From SAR86 cluster bacterium (lineage in GTDB: Bacteria; Pseudomonadota; Gammaproteobacteria; Magnimaribacterales; D2472): a DNA stretch of 64,000 nt. Below are positions 28,207 through 38,197 of this stretch, one piece after another (the first letter of the stretch is position 1; each line of letters starts with the position of its first letter). A model generated the notes under the pieces. That model did not search any database. It was not told where the DNA came from and was given only the letters and a program-made list of their open reading frames with translations. The stretch lies in the NCBI GenBank assembly GCA_023703615.1, contig CP097971.1, positions 646,315-710,314 on the forward strand. Reading direction: 5' to 3'. A program made the translations under genes and the position numbers.

Positions 28207-28416
28207 TTAGGCTGACGTTTCTTCGGCTTCTTCTTTTATCGGTTTACGTAGGTCCTTAATAAGTCTTCCCTTATAAAATCCATCTTTTGTCATCTGATGT
28301 CGAAGGTGTTTTTCTCCTGATACAGGATCGATAGATAATTTAGATGCTTTTAAAGAATCATGTGAGCGTCTCTGCCCTTTTCTAGATCTTGTAACTTTAC
28401 TTTTTTGAACTGCCAT
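28207..28416 (-). CDS. rpmF: Ribosomal protein bL32
   Basis: Small protein of the large ribosomal subunit. The 69-aa basic product starts [20 protein letters not shown], the diagnostic bL32 N-terminus, and contains [18 protein letters not shown]. There are no zinc cysteines, as in E. coli bL32. The C-terminal end is longer and more acidic (EEAEETSA) than in E. coli (57 aa). It heads the fabD-fabG-acpP string. Confidence 0.95.
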   Translation of the reverse strand: MAVQKSKVTRSRKGQRRSHDSLKASKLSIDPVSGEKHLRHQMTKDGFYKGRLIKDLRKPIKEEAEETSA

Positions 28417-28480
28417 CTTTCTAACCTTTAAAAAAAACGTATCCTAACAAAATTATACTAAATTTAACAGATTTATATAA

Positions 28481-29389
28481 TTAATAACTTTCAACTAATT
28501 TCATAAAGTCATCATCAGGCTCAATTTTTATATCTATAAAAATGTCATCTTCATCTTTAAAATTAAGTTTATATGAATGTAGCGCCATTCTTTTAATATT
28601 ATTAATTAAATTTGACTTGTTAAATTTATGATCTCCATATTTATTATCATTAATCACAGGATGGTTTATATTGCTGGACTGAAGACGAATTTGATGAGTT
28701 CTACCTGTAAATATCTCAATTTCTACTAGTGTTGATTTAGTCAATCTTTTAATAGGTTTAAAAAAAGATATGGAATCTTTGCCAGCATCAGATATATATG
28801 ATTTTTTTTTGCCAGTTGATTTTGATTCAATTGAGTTATTGAGTTTAATTTTTGATTTTAAATGACCTTTTAGTATTGCTAGATATTTTTTTTCAATCTT
28901 ATTTGCAATAGATATTTTATTGAAATATCTGTTAGCTAATTTATTTTTTGAGAGTACTAAACAACCGCTAGTTTCTTTATCAATTCTATGACATAAATCA
29001 AGCTCACTGTTCAATAATGATCTCATGATTTCAATAACGGTAATTGAATTCTTTGTACCAGAGTGAACTGCTATGCCACTTGGCTTGTCAATAATAATAT
29101 AATTTTTATTTTCAAAAACTATCCTTTTCTCAAGCAAGTCCATATAGTGAGTAGGAATTTTTTTGTCAAGTTTTACATCGTCCTCTGTGATTGGTGGTAT
29201 TCGAATTAGATCACCAGTTTTTATTTTTGTTTTTGCTTTTGCTCTCTTTGAATTAATTCTTACTTCGCCTTTGCGAATAATTTTGTATATCTTTGATTTA
29301 GGAATATTTTTGAAGATTGAAATCAAATAATTATCTAATCTTCTGTTGTTATTATGTTTATCAATTTCAATATTTTTGACACTCATCAC
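28481..29389 (-). CDS. rluC: 23S rRNA pseudouridine synthase RluC
   Basis: Makes pseudouridines 955, 2504 and 2580 in E. coli 23S rRNA. The 302-aa product has an N-terminal S4 RNA-binding domain (NRRLDNYLISIF through RAKAKTKIKTGDLIRIPP) and the RluA-family catalytic block LDLCHRIDKETSGCLVL with the catalytic Asp. VEIFTGRTHQIRLQ and INHPVINDNKYGD complete the fold. Its place divergent from rne and upstream of rpmF is the standard gammaproteobacterial layout and favours RluC over RluD. Confidence 0.92.
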   Translation of the reverse strand: MMSVKNIEIDKHNNNRRLDNYLISIFKNIPKSKIYKIIRKGEVRINSKRAKAKTKIKTGDLIRIPPITEDDVKLDKKIPTHYMDLLEKRIVFENKNYIIIDKPSGIAVHSGTKNSITVIEIMRSLLNSELDLCHRIDKETSGCLVLSKNKLANRYFNKISIANKIEKKYLAILKGHLKSKIKLNNSIESKSTGKKKSYISDAGKDSISFFKPIKRLTKSTLVEIEIFTGRTHQIRLQSSNINHPVINDNKYGDHKFNKSNLINNIKRMALHSYKLNFKDEDDIFIDIKIEPDDDFMKLVESY

Positions 29390-29577
29390 ACAAATCTATA
29401 GGATATACTCCTAAATAACTAGTTATTACTAGTAAAAATATAAAGAAAGATAAATACAACAGTTTTTTTTACAACCCATAAATTGGGTTAATCATTAAGC
29501 AAATAATGTAAGACTTACTGATAGAAGCTTTCATAGCATACTGCTGAATTATCTTCCTATAAAATAGGGAGAACAAA
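29390..29577 (+). promoter_or_regulatory. rne leader with palindromes and an SD-covering hairpin
   Basis: The 188 bases between divergent rluC and rne hold three visible structures: a dyad ACTAGT-TATT-ACTAGT at 29418-29433, reminiscent of spaced TrpR half-sites; a hairpin AACCCA/TGGGTT at 29473-29489; and CCTAT/ATAGG at 29556-29568, which pairs into the start of the Shine-Dalgarno AGGGAG before the ATG at 29578. In E. coli the rne 5' UTR mediates autoregulation by RNase E; a similar role here is inferred, not shown. Confidence 0.45.
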
Positions 29578-31554
29578 ATGAAAAGAATTTTAATCAATTC
29601 ATCTTATAGCGATGAATTAAGAGTTGCACTAGTCGATGGTGCAAAACTTTACGACTTTGATACGGAATCACCTGAAAGAGTTTTACTTAAAGGAAGTATT
29701 TTTAAAGCAACAGTTTCTAGAATAGAGACAAGTTTAGATGCTGCTTTTGTAAATTTTGGCTCAGAAAGACATGGATTTCTTCCTCTAAAAGAATTATCAA
29801 AGGATTATTATAAAAAGAATGCGAAAGGTAAATTTGAGTGTACTCTAAAGGAAGGTCAGGAAATAATTGTACAAGTTACAAAAGAGGAAAGAGGTACCAA
29901 AGGTGCAGCATTAACAACTCAAATAGGTTTGGCTGGAAGATTTTTAGTATTAATACCTAACTCATCAAGATCAGGCGGTATTTCAAGAAGAATAAGTGGC
30001 GACGAAAGAGATCAAATAAAAGAATCTTTGAATACACTTAATATTCCAGAAAATATGAGTGCTATAGTAAGAACTAACGGTCTTGGAAGAACCTCTGAGG
30101 AGCTTAGTTTAGACTTAGCCTACTTACTAGCATTATGGTCTGAAATTGAAAATATGTTTCCAAATGCTATATCGCCATCATTAATATATCGAGACGATAA
30201 ACTGATAGTAAGAGTAGCAAAGGATTACTTCAAAGATGATATAGAAGAAATTTTAATAGATGATATTGATACATTTAATGAAGCAAAAGAGTTTATAAAT
30301 GCTGTTATTCCTGATCATTCTGAAAAAGTAAAATATTATAATGAAGAAATACCATTATTTAATAGATATCAAATAGAATCGCAAATAGAGTTAGCTTTTC
30401 AAAGAGAAATAAATTTATCATCTGGTGGGTCGATTGTAATTGATCCTACCGAAGCAATGACAGCGATTGATGTCAATTCTGCAAGATCTACTAAAGGAAA
30501 AGATATCGAAGAGACTGCTTATAAGACGAACTTGGAAGCTGCTAAAGAGATAGCAAGACAATTACGACTAAGAGATGTTGGTGGGCTTGTGGTTATTGAT
30601 TTCATAGATATGCTTGATGAATCTAATCAAGAGAAAATAGAAAATGCCTTTAGAAAAGCAATATATTCTGATAGAGCAAGAGTTCAAATTTCTAGTATTT
30701 CTAAATTTGGTTTACTTGAAGTTTCAAGACAAAGATTAAGACCTTCTTTAAATGAATCTTATGATATTGAACATGTTTTAGTCAGGGGTCCTAGATCACT
30801 AGGCCAATCCATTTTAAGGATAATTGGCGAGGACTCAGCTAAAGATAATACATCTGAAATTCATGTTTATGTTCCATCTGATGTTGCAAGCTACTTATTA
30901 AATGAAAAAAGATATGAAATTATTAATATCGAGAAAACTAACAACATAAGAGTTTTAGTTATTGCAGATCCATATAAATCAAGACCTTACTACAAGGTTG
31001 TTAGAATTAAAGATACTGAAAAGAAAAATCAAGATTCATATAAGCTTAGTCCTCAAAGTCCTGAGCCAGGAACAGAATGGAGAGATGATAAGAATATAAA
31101 TAAATCAAATAAACCATTAGTCGATGGAGTTAGTCCTCCAAAGATGCCAAAAAAGAAAAAAGACGGTCTAATTGGGTGGATAAAAAATATTACTGGCTTA
31201 GAACAACATGTTAGTCAGGATAAAAAAACTATAAAGAAGAAACCTCAAAGACGTAAAAGTACTTTTAAAAAACCATTTAATAAAAATGCTTCAAGTAAAT
31301 CTAAGCCTAAACAAAATTTCAAGAATAAAAATAGACAAGAAAAAACTGTTAAAAATGACAATGTTCCTAAAAAGAGCACCCCACACAATAAGAAAAATAA
31401 ACCTAATTCTAAAAATAAATCTTTTAAAAAGAATGAGAAAGTTATAGACAAAGCTCCAAAAAAACTAGTAATCCAGGAAGTAAAGAAGGAACCAAAAAAA
31501 ATAAAAGAAATTCCTACTAGAGCTTCTAACGACCCTCGATATAAGAACGAATAA
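29578..31554 (+). CDS. rne: Ribonuclease E lacking the Zn-link cysteines
   Basis: Essential endoribonuclease for mRNA decay and rRNA/tRNA processing. The 658-aa product has the S1 domain (FKATVSRIETSLDAAFVNFG), a 5'-sensor/RNase H region, and the DNase-I-like catalytic core with Asp298 (MTAIDVNSARSTKG) and Asp341 (VVIDFIDM). Where other RNase E proteins have CPRCxGxG, the Zn-link that joins protomers, this one reads HVLVRGPRSLGQSILRI, with no cysteine and a shorter loop. The tail after about residue 480 is a short, lysine/asparagine-rich disordered segment; no clear enolase or PNPase site is seen. It overlaps convergent nudC by 29 bases. Confidence 0.93.
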   Translation: MKRILINSSYSDELRVALVDGAKLYDFDTESPERVLLKGSIFKATVSRIETSLDAAFVNFGSERHGFLPLKELSKDYYKKNAKGKFECTLKEGQEIIVQVTKEERGTKGAALTTQIGLAGRFLVLIPNSSRSGGISRRISGDERDQIKESLNTLNIPENMSAIVRTNGLGRTSEELSLDLAYLLALWSEIENMFPNAISPSLIYRDDKLIVRVAKDYFKDDIEEILIDDIDTFNEAKEFINAVIPDHSEKVKYYNEEIPLFNRYQIESQIELAFQREINLSSGGSIVIDPTEAMTAIDVNSARSTKGKDIEETAYKTNLEAAKEIARQLRLRDVGGLVVIDFIDMLDESNQEKIENAFRKAIYSDRARVQISSISKFGLLEVSRQRLRPSLNESYDIEHVLVRGPRSLGQSILRIIGEDSAKDNTSEIHVYVPSDVASYLLNEKRYEIINIEKTNNIRVLVIADPYKSRPYYKVVRIKDTEKKNQDSYKLSPQSPEPGTEWRDDKNINKSNKPLVDGVSPPKMPKKKKDGLIGWIKNITGLEQHVSQDKKTIKKKPQRRKSTFKKPFNKNASSKSKPKQNFKNKNRQEKTVKNDNVPKKSTPHNKKNKPNSKNKSFKKNEKVIDKAPKKLVIQEVKKEPKKIKEIPTRASNDPRYKNE

Positions 31555-32335
31555 TCTGTCCAGAAAGTGATGATTCTGGAGGAATTAATGGTAGTTGATC
31601 GACGTTATACCAATTTGCTTCTGCAATTTCTTCCTCATCTATAACAAGATCACCTGATTCATATTCACATTTAAAACCAAGCATTAACTGTGAAGGAAAT
31701 GGCCAGGGTTGACTTCCAATATATTGTATATTTTTTACTCTTATACTAACTTCTTCCATCACTTCTCGCATAACTGTTTCTTCAGCAGATTCAGATACTT
31801 CAACAAATCCTGCTAGAACACTAAACAAACCTTCTGGGAATAAATTATTTCTAGCAAGTAATATTTCATTACCTTTTGTAACCAAAGCAAGAACACATGG
31901 CGATATTAATGGATATATCATTGATGATGTTTGAGGACAATACAAAGCTTGTTCTTTGGAATTAAATTTATTTAATTCACCTGAGTAACCTGAATATTTA
32001 TTACTTCTTATCCAATGTAATAACTGATTTGCTCTACCCATGAGCAAAATATCATCAGACTTTGATATTACTAATAGATGTCTTAAATCATATTCTACAA
32101 TCGACTCATAGCCTATGTTTATTTCGATATTGGTATTTGATATATCAACCGCATAAATATCGTTTCCATTATTACCAATTCCTATGTACAAATGGTCTTT
32201 AATCTCAATATTTAAAAGATTTTCTTGTAATAAAAATGTTTGTAGATTGGGTTCATAAAGAATTTTATTATTATTAAAGATAATCAAAATATTATTATTA
32301 CTAGCTTTAATGTCCAAAAATCTTTTAAAATGCAT
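31526..32335 (-). CDS. nudC: NADH pyrophosphatase / RNA deNADding enzyme, zinc ribbon degraded
   Basis: Nudix hydrolase that splits NAD(H) and removes NAD caps from RNA. The 269-aa product has the Nudix box [20 protein letters not shown] (near residue 180) and the NudC-specific [14 protein letters not shown]. In E. coli four cysteines bind zinc ahead of the Nudix domain; here the first pair is replaced (YSGYSGELN) and only one cysteine of the second pair remains (LYCPQTSS). The catalytic part is intact, so activity is likely. Confidence 0.9.
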   Translation of the reverse strand: MHFKRFLDIKASNNNILIIFNNNKILYEPNLQTFLLQENLLNIEIKDHLYIGIGNNGNDIYAVDISNTNIEINIGYESIVEYDLRHLLVISKSDDILLMGRANQLLHWIRSNKYSGYSGELNKFNSKEQALYCPQTSSMIYPLISPCVLALVTKGNEILLARNNLFPEGLFSVLAGFVEVSESAEETVMREVMEEVSIRVKNIQYIGSQPWPFPSQLMLGFKCEYESGDLVIDEEEIAEANWYNVDQLPLIPPESSLSGQIIRSYIEGR

Positions 32336-32355
32336 ATAATCCTATTTGTATAAAA

Positions 32356-33861
32356 ATGTTAAGCGAAATTCAAAAACTTTTTCTTGGTGATGCTCCTGAT
32401 TGGTATAAGTCTACCATAATAGGGTTCCTCATATTTAACCCAATATTGTTAATCATATTGAACAATCTTATGCCTGGAAATTCTGGATTCATTCTTGGTT
32501 GGATTATTCTTCTTCAATTTATTTTTACGTTGGCTATGGCTCTAAAATGCTATCCATTACAGCCTGGTGGCCTACTAGCAATTGAAGCAGTAATTTTAGG
32601 TCTTACATCTACTGAAACTATTTATTATGAGATTTCTGAAAATTTAAAAGTAATTTTATTATTAATTTTTATGGTAGCTGGAATATATTTCATGAAAAAT
32701 TTAATGCTTACTATATTCTCAAAGTTACTTTTAGGTATAAGATCTAAAACTTTTTTATCGCTTCTTTTTTGTGCTTCAGCAGCTGTTTTATCGGCGTTTT
32801 TAGATGCCTTAACAGTAACCGCTGTTTTGATTGGAGTTATGATAGGTTTCTATAGAATTTATCATGCGGTTATTTCAGGTAATGACTTTAGAAATCAGGA
32901 TCATGACTTTAAAGATAATTCTCAAATTGACACCCTAAAAGAAAGTGAACTTGAGGACTTTAAAGGTTTTCTTAGAGATCTTGTTATGCATGGTGCTGTA
33001 GGAACTGCTCTAGGTGGCGTATGTACGACTGTAGGTGAACCACAAAATTTAGTAATAGCAGGTAAGGCTGGCTGGGATTTTATGGAATTTTTCCTTCAGA
33101 TGGCTCCTATTACAATGCCTATTTTGTTTACTGGATTAGTTACATGTGTATTGCTTGAAAAGTTTTCTGTTGCTGGTTTTGGTAATAAATTACCATCAAA
33201 TGTTAGAGAAGTATTTAATGATTACTCTAATTATAGAAATGAAAATATAACAACAAACGATAAAGCTGTATTACTTATTGAATCAATTGTATTAATTTTT
33301 TTAGTTCTTGCTCTAGCATTTAGTATTGCTGCAGTGGGTTTAATAGGCTTAACCGTAATGGTTTTATTAACTGCTTTTAAAGGAGTCACAAAAGAACACG
33401 ATTTAGGTGAGGCATTTCATGAAGCACTTCCCTTCACAGCCTTATTAGCTGTTTTCTTCGCAGTCGTAAGTGTGATTTATGATCAAAAACTTTTCGATCC
33501 AGTTATTAACTATGTTTTATTACAAGATCCTTCTGTTCAGCCTTCTTTATTTTATATTGCAAATGGTTTCTTATCTGCTGTAAGTGATAATGTTTTTGTT
33601 GCGACTATCTATATTAAACAGGTTGCTTTAACAATTCCTGCTGGTACAGATCAATTTAATAATCTGGCTATAGCAATTAATGTTGGTACAAATATACCAA
33701 GCATTGCAACCCCCAATGGACAAGCTGCATTTTTATTTCTTTTAACATCATCCCTTGCTCCTTTAATAAATTTATCTTATTTAAGAATGGTATATATGGC
33801 ACTTCCTTATACTATTATTCTATCTATTGTTGGTTATATAGCTATATATACCCTTCTTTAA
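32356..33861 (+). CDS. nhaB: Na+/H+ antiporter NhaB
   Basis: Inner-membrane antiporter that exports Na+ in exchange for H+. The 501-aa polytopic protein starts with the NhaB signature [20 protein letters not shown] and includes [36 protein letters not shown] (as [18 protein letters not shown]), [22 protein letters not shown] and [20 protein letters not shown]. It abuts dusA with a 1-base overlap. Together with Na+-NQR and the AGCS symporter it supports a sodium-cycling marine lifestyle. Confidence 0.95.
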   Translation: MLSEIQKLFLGDAPDWYKSTIIGFLIFNPILLIILNNLMPGNSGFILGWIILLQFIFTLAMALKCYPLQPGGLLAIEAVILGLTSTETIYYEISENLKVILLLIFMVAGIYFMKNLMLTIFSKLLLGIRSKTFLSLLFCASAAVLSAFLDALTVTAVLIGVMIGFYRIYHAVISGNDFRNQDHDFKDNSQIDTLKESELEDFKGFLRDLVMHGAVGTALGGVCTTVGEPQNLVIAGKAGWDFMEFFLQMAPITMPILFTGLVTCVLLEKFSVAGFGNKLPSNVREVFNDYSNYRNENITTNDKAVLLIESIVLIFLVLALAFSIAAVGLIGLTVMVLLTAFKGVTKEHDLGEAFHEALPFTALLAVFFAVVSVIYDQKLFDPVINYVLLQDPSVQPSLFYIANGFLSAVSDNVFVATIYIKQVALTIPAGTDQFNNLAIAINVGTNIPSIATPNGQAAFLFLLTSSLAPLINLSYLRMVYMALPYTIILSIVGYIAIYTLL

Positions 33862-34832
33862 TGCTCAGAGACTTAAACCACAAATTATGTATTGCTCCAA
33901 TGATGCAATATACAGATATGCACGATAGATATTTATTAAGACTAATATCAGAAAAAGTGTTTCTTTATACAGAAATGATTGCAACTGGTTCTTTGATTTA
34001 TGGTAAGTGCTTTGATCAGCTTGAATTTAATAATGAAGAACATCCTGTTGGTGTTCAACTTGGTGGTTCTAATATAAATGATCTTGTAGAGTGTTCTAAA
34101 AAATGTGAGCAATATGGTTATGACGAAATAAATCTAAACGTAGGTTGTCCATCAGATAGAGTACAAAAAGGTAAATTTGGTGCCTGTCTTATGTTAGAGC
34201 CTGAACTAGTAAAAGACTGTTTAGGTCATATGAAAAATGCAGTAAAGATACCTGTTTCAATTAAATGTAGATTAGGTATAGACAAAAATGAATCATATAA
34301 TTTTCTTTACAATTTTATTTCTATTGTTAAAGAATCTGGTGTGAAGATTTTTATAATTCATGCAAGAAATGGAATTTTGAAGGGTTTAAGTCCAAGACAA
34401 AATAGAAATATACCACCACTTAAATATGACTATGTTTATAAGTTAAAAAGAGATTTTCCAGAACTTAAAATTATTATTAATGGAGGTATCAAAACCATTG
34501 AAAATACGATAGAACATCTTCGCAATGTAGATGGAGTAATGATCGGTAGAGCAGCATATGACAACCCTTTTATGCTTAGCGAAATTGATTCAAATATTTA
34601 TGGCGATCATAAAAAAACTGTTTCAAAAATTGATATTTTTAATAAATATATGGATTATGTTGAAAAAAAACAAAGTGAAGGACATGAATTATCAAGGATG
34701 TTAAAACATATATTTGGTTTATCGAGGGGTAATAAAAACGCAAAACTATATAGATTAAAAATTATTGAAATAATGCAAAATAAAGATTTAAAAAATAACA
34801 GATCTGAACTTCAAAAATTATTAGTCAATTAA
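33861..34832 (+). CDS. dusA: tRNA-dihydrouridine(20/20a) synthase DusA
   Basis: FMN-dependent reduction of U20 in the tRNA D-loop. The 323-aa TIM-barrel protein shows LCIAPMMQYTDMHDRYLLRL, the DusA-type NVGCPSDRVQKGKFGACLML with catalytic Cys in GACLM, VSIKCRLGID, and the FMN phosphate block INGGIKTIEN / VMIGRAAYDNP. A DusA rather than DusB/C assignment rests on APMMxxTDxHxRY. The start overlaps the nhaB stop by one base. Confidence 0.94.
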   Translation: MLRDLNHKLCIAPMMQYTDMHDRYLLRLISEKVFLYTEMIATGSLIYGKCFDQLEFNNEEHPVGVQLGGSNINDLVECSKKCEQYGYDEINLNVGCPSDRVQKGKFGACLMLEPELVKDCLGHMKNAVKIPVSIKCRLGIDKNESYNFLYNFISIVKESGVKIFIIHARNGILKGLSPRQNRNIPPLKYDYVYKLKRDFPELKIIINGGIKTIENTIEHLRNVDGVMIGRAAYDNPFMLSEIDSNIYGDHKKTVSKIDIFNKYMDYVEKKQSEGHELSRMLKHIFGLSRGNKNAKLYRLKIIEIMQNKDLKNNRSELQKLLVN

Positions 34833-35517
34833 AAAATCATCCATATCATCAATAAATGTATCTTCTACATCAACTCCATCCTTGATTTCAAAATACAAAG
34901 ACTGAACATAAGCATCTTTTACAAAGTTATACTTGTCACCTGATAATAATGATTCAATGCCAATTAAACGCTCTCTAGTCTCTATTGCATCAATCCCTCT
35001 TAAAGTAATGTTCACATCAGTATCTGTCATATGGAATGTTACTGATAAAATAGAAGAAACTGGTTTTGTTAAAGTGTCTCGTAATGTTGATGGGCCAAAA
35101 AAAGGCAACATTATATATGGTCCCGATTCAACACCCCAGACTGCCAATGTTTGACCAAAATCTTCATCATGTCTATCAAGTCCAATTTTGGTTGCAACAT
35201 CAATAAAACCAGCTAATCCAATAGTTGAATTAATTATAAATCTAGAAAAGTCGTTAAAAAAAAATTTAACTTTTCCTTGTAGTAATTGATTTATTGAGGT
35301 GTCTATTTCTTCGAGATTATTAAAAAAATTCGTCACACCCTTTTTAATGGGTTTTGGTGTTTTTGAATATACTTCAGCCAAAGGTTTTGCAATTTTATCA
35401 TCAAGTTTTTCATTAAAATCAAACGTTTTTTCTATTTAATTCTTCGAATGGATCGTTAATATCATCAGAAAATAAATTTCCACCAAACATTAAAAATAAT
35501 AAAAATATTATTCGCAT
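34821..35517 (-). pseudogene. mlaA: MlaA/VacJ-family outer-membrane lipid-asymmetry protein, frame-shifted
   Basis: MlaA removes misplaced phospholipids from the outer leaflet of the outer membrane. The main frame (34821-35381, 186 aa) carries NDFSRFIINSTIGLAGFIDVA, EDFGQTLAVWGVESGPYIMLP and FFGPSTLRD, but has no start of its own with a signal peptide. A second frame from ATG 35517 gives a signal sequence (MRIIFLLFLMFGG) and the family opening DPFEELNRK before a TGA at 35421-35419. Removing one base from the A6 tract (35431-35426, minus strand) rejoins NRK-TFDFNEKLD. It is either a real frameshift or an indel error in the assembly. No lipobox cysteine is seen. Confidence 0.85.
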
Positions 35518-35529
35518 ACTTTCATTATA

Positions 35530-36204
35530 CTATCCAATAATTTTCATTGTTACATCATCAAATAAATGTAGAGCATTTTCTATTTTTAGATTATATAAAT
35601 CATCACTAAAGTCTATCTGACCTAATTTCTTAAATTCTAAAGACTCTTCGTCATTCAATGGACCCTTATAATTAGAAATATTATTTTCAACATATCCTAA
35701 TATATTTGTATTTAGCTTTTTCAGCATAGAGATAGTTTTTTTTAAGTCATAGTAAGATAATTTATTTTTTGATGTTATCAATATTGTCTCCAAGTGATCA
35801 ATTTCACTCGCTATTGTCAGATACGAATCTCCTGTACCAGGAGGCATATCAATAATTAAATAATCTAAATCTCCCCAATCTGTCTCTGTTAATAATTTTC
35901 TTATAGCAGAACTTAACATTGGTCCGCGCCATGTTGCTGCAATATCCTGATCAACAATATATCCCATTGAATTTATTAATAGGCCATTAATATTTATTGG
36001 TAAGATTTTTTTTGAATCCTTAGAAAATTCTAATTTTTTATTTAGTGTATTAAAAATAATATGTTGATTTGGTCCATAAATATCTGCATCTAAAATGCCG
36101 ACTTTATATTTCTTTAATAAATTGAGGGCTAAGCCAGCTGAAAATGTACTCTTACCTACACCACCTTTGGTTGCAGCTATAGCTATTATTTTTTTTATGC
36201 TCAT
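35530..36204 (-). CDS. mrp: Mrp/ApbC-family P-loop ATPase, short form without CxxC
   Basis: Homologue of the Fe-S carrier ATPase Mrp. The 224-aa product starts with the deviant Walker A AATKGGVGKSTFSAGLAL and has LDADIYGPNQ, TWRGPMLSSAIRKLL and LDYLIIDMPPGTGDSYLTI. It lacks both the N-terminal DUF59 domain of E. coli Mrp (369 aa) and the cluster-binding CxxC that normally follows GxVENM; here the region reads GYVENNISNYKGPLN. It is divergent from metG with 37 bases between starts, the same arrangement as in E. coli, which supports the identity. Confidence 0.85.
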   Translation of the reverse strand: MSIKKIIAIAATKGGVGKSTFSAGLALNLLKKYKVGILDADIYGPNQHIIFNTLNKKLEFSKDSKKILPININGLLINSMGYIVDQDIAATWRGPMLSSAIRKLLTETDWGDLDYLIIDMPPGTGDSYLTIASEIDHLETILITSKNKLSYYDLKKTISMLKKLNTNILGYVENNISNYKGPLNDEESLEFKKLGQIDFSDDLYNLKIENALHLFDDVTMKIIG

Positions 36205-36241
36205 ATATATTCTTATTTTTCACATATAATACAGATAATAT

Positions 36242-38197
36242 ATGAACACTCCTACAGTTAAATCTAGAAATATTTTAATTACACAAGCGCTACCGTATGC
36301 GAATGCGCCTTTGCATCTTGGACATATGTTGGAAGCTGTTCAGACAGACATATGGTCCAGATTTCAAAACTTTAACGGTAACAAATGCTACTTTTTTTGT
36401 GCTGATGATACACATGGTACTCCAGTAATGCTAAAAGCAAACGAACTTGGTATAAAACCTGAAGAATTAATAGCTGATGTCCTAGAAGATCATAAAAGCA
36501 CTTATGATCTTTATAGTATAAATTTTAATAATTATTACACTACTCACAGTGATGAAAATAAACAATTTTCAGAACAAATATATGAAAGCGCTAAAAAGAA
36601 TAATTTAATATCTAAATCAAGTGTTGAACAGTACTTTGATGAAAAAGAAGAAATGTTTCTTTCTGATAGGTTTATTAAGGGAACTTGTCCAAAATGTGGT
36701 GCTGAAGATCAACATGGCGATAATTGTGGTGTTTGTGGAGCTTCATATGACATTCTTGATTTGAAGAATCCAATTTCTATAATTTCAAACTCTGTTCCTG
36801 TAAGAAAAAAAAGTGATCATATTTTTTTTGATTTACCTCAAAAAAAAGAAATGCTTAAAGAGTTTATTAAAAATGTTGAATTACAAACATCAATTAAAAA
36901 CAAGCTAAATGAGTGGCTTGATGATGATTTAAAAAAATGGGATATATCAAGGGATGCGCCATATTTTGGTTTTAAAATACCAGATGAAATAGATAAATAT
37001 TTTTATGTTTGGCTTGATGCACCAATTGGATATTTAGCATCCATTTTGAATTGGGCTGATAATAATAATTTAAAAATGGTTGATTTATGGTCTGAAAAAT
37101 CAAATTACGAGATTTATCATTTTATAGGTAAAGATATTGCTTATTTTCATGGTCTTTTTTGGCCTGCTTTGTTAAGTTCTGGAGGTTATAAATTACCTAA
37201 TGGAATAAATGTCCATGGTTTTTTAACCATTAATGGTGAAAAAATGTCCAAGTCTAAAGGAACAGGTATTTTGGCAAAGGATTTTGCTAATATTACAAAT
37301 CCAGAAACATTAAGATACTATTTTGCGGCAAAGTTAAATAACAAAGTTGAGGATATTGATCTAAATTTTGATGATTATACTCAGAGAATAAATTCAGATC
37401 TAGTTGGTAAATATTTAAATATCGCTTCCCGGTCAGCTTCTTTTATAAAGAAAAATGATAATGTAGTCTCTGAAAATATTAATCAAAAAATCATAGATAA
37501 TTTATTGCTGATGAAAGAAGATATTTTAGATCTGTATGAATCAAAACAGTATTCAAAACTAGTTAGAATAATTATGGAATTAGCTGATAATGTAAATAAA
37601 TATATAAACGACGAAAAACCATGGAAATTGGATCTTAAGGATGCTCTTATAGTAAGTTCAACATCTTTAAATGCTTTTAAAATATTATCTGTTTATCTCC
37701 ATCCTATAATACCCAATCTAACTAATGATGCATTTAAATTTTTAAATACAAAAATATCATCTTTCAATGATATTGATGAAAGATTATCTGGCCATATAAA
37801 TAACTATAAACCGTTGCTAAATAGGCTTGAACACATAATAATTCCTGAGGAAGAAAATATGGATAATATAAACTTAATAAATATTGATCATTTTGCTGCT
37901 GTTGATTTAAGAGTAGCTAAAATAATAAAAGCTGAACATGTTGAGGGTGCTGATAAATTACTTCAACTGCATTTAGATGTTGGTGAATTAGGATCAAGAA
38001 AAGTATTTGCAGGTATAAAAAATGCTTATGAACCTGAGCAATTAACAAATAAACTTGTTGTTCTAGTTAACAATTTAGAACCTCGTAAAATGAAATTTGG
38101 AGTATCTGAGGGAATGGTATTAGCATCAAGTAAAGATAACAATATATATTTAGTATCTCCTGATAAAGGTGCAGAGCCAGGAATGAAAGTTAGATAA
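36242..38197 (+). CDS. metG: Methionyl-tRNA synthetase
   Basis: Charges tRNA-Met. The 651-aa class-I synthetase has the HIGH-like [14 protein letters not shown], a zinc knuckle with all four cysteines ([19 protein letters not shown] near residue 149), the KMSKS loop [13 protein letters not shown] near 333, and a C-terminal tRNA-binding domain ([20 protein letters not shown]), as in E. coli. Start at ATG 36242. It overlaps the next gene by one base. Confidence 0.96.
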   Translation: MNTPTVKSRNILITQALPYANAPLHLGHMLEAVQTDIWSRFQNFNGNKCYFFCADDTHGTPVMLKANELGIKPEELIADVLEDHKSTYDLYSINFNNYYTTHSDENKQFSEQIYESAKKNNLISKSSVEQYFDEKEEMFLSDRFIKGTCPKCGAEDQHGDNCGVCGASYDILDLKNPISIISNSVPVRKKSDHIFFDLPQKKEMLKEFIKNVELQTSIKNKLNEWLDDDLKKWDISRDAPYFGFKIPDEIDKYFYVWLDAPIGYLASILNWADNNNLKMVDLWSEKSNYEIYHFIGKDIAYFHGLFWPALLSSGGYKLPNGINVHGFLTINGEKMSKSKGTGILAKDFANITNPETLRYYFAAKLNNKVEDIDLNFDDYTQRINSDLVGKYLNIASRSASFIKKNDNVVSENINQKIIDNLLLMKEDILDLYESKQYSKLVRIIMELADNVNKYINDEKPWKLDLKDALIVSSTSLNAFKILSVYLHPIIPNLTNDAFKFLNTKISSFNDIDERLSGHINNYKPLLNRLEHIIIPEEENMDNINLINIDHFAAVDLRVAKIIKAEHVEGADKLLQLHLDVGELGSRKVFAGIKNAYEPEQLTNKLVVLVNNLEPRKMKFGVSEGMVLASSKDNNIYLVSPDKGAEPGMKVR

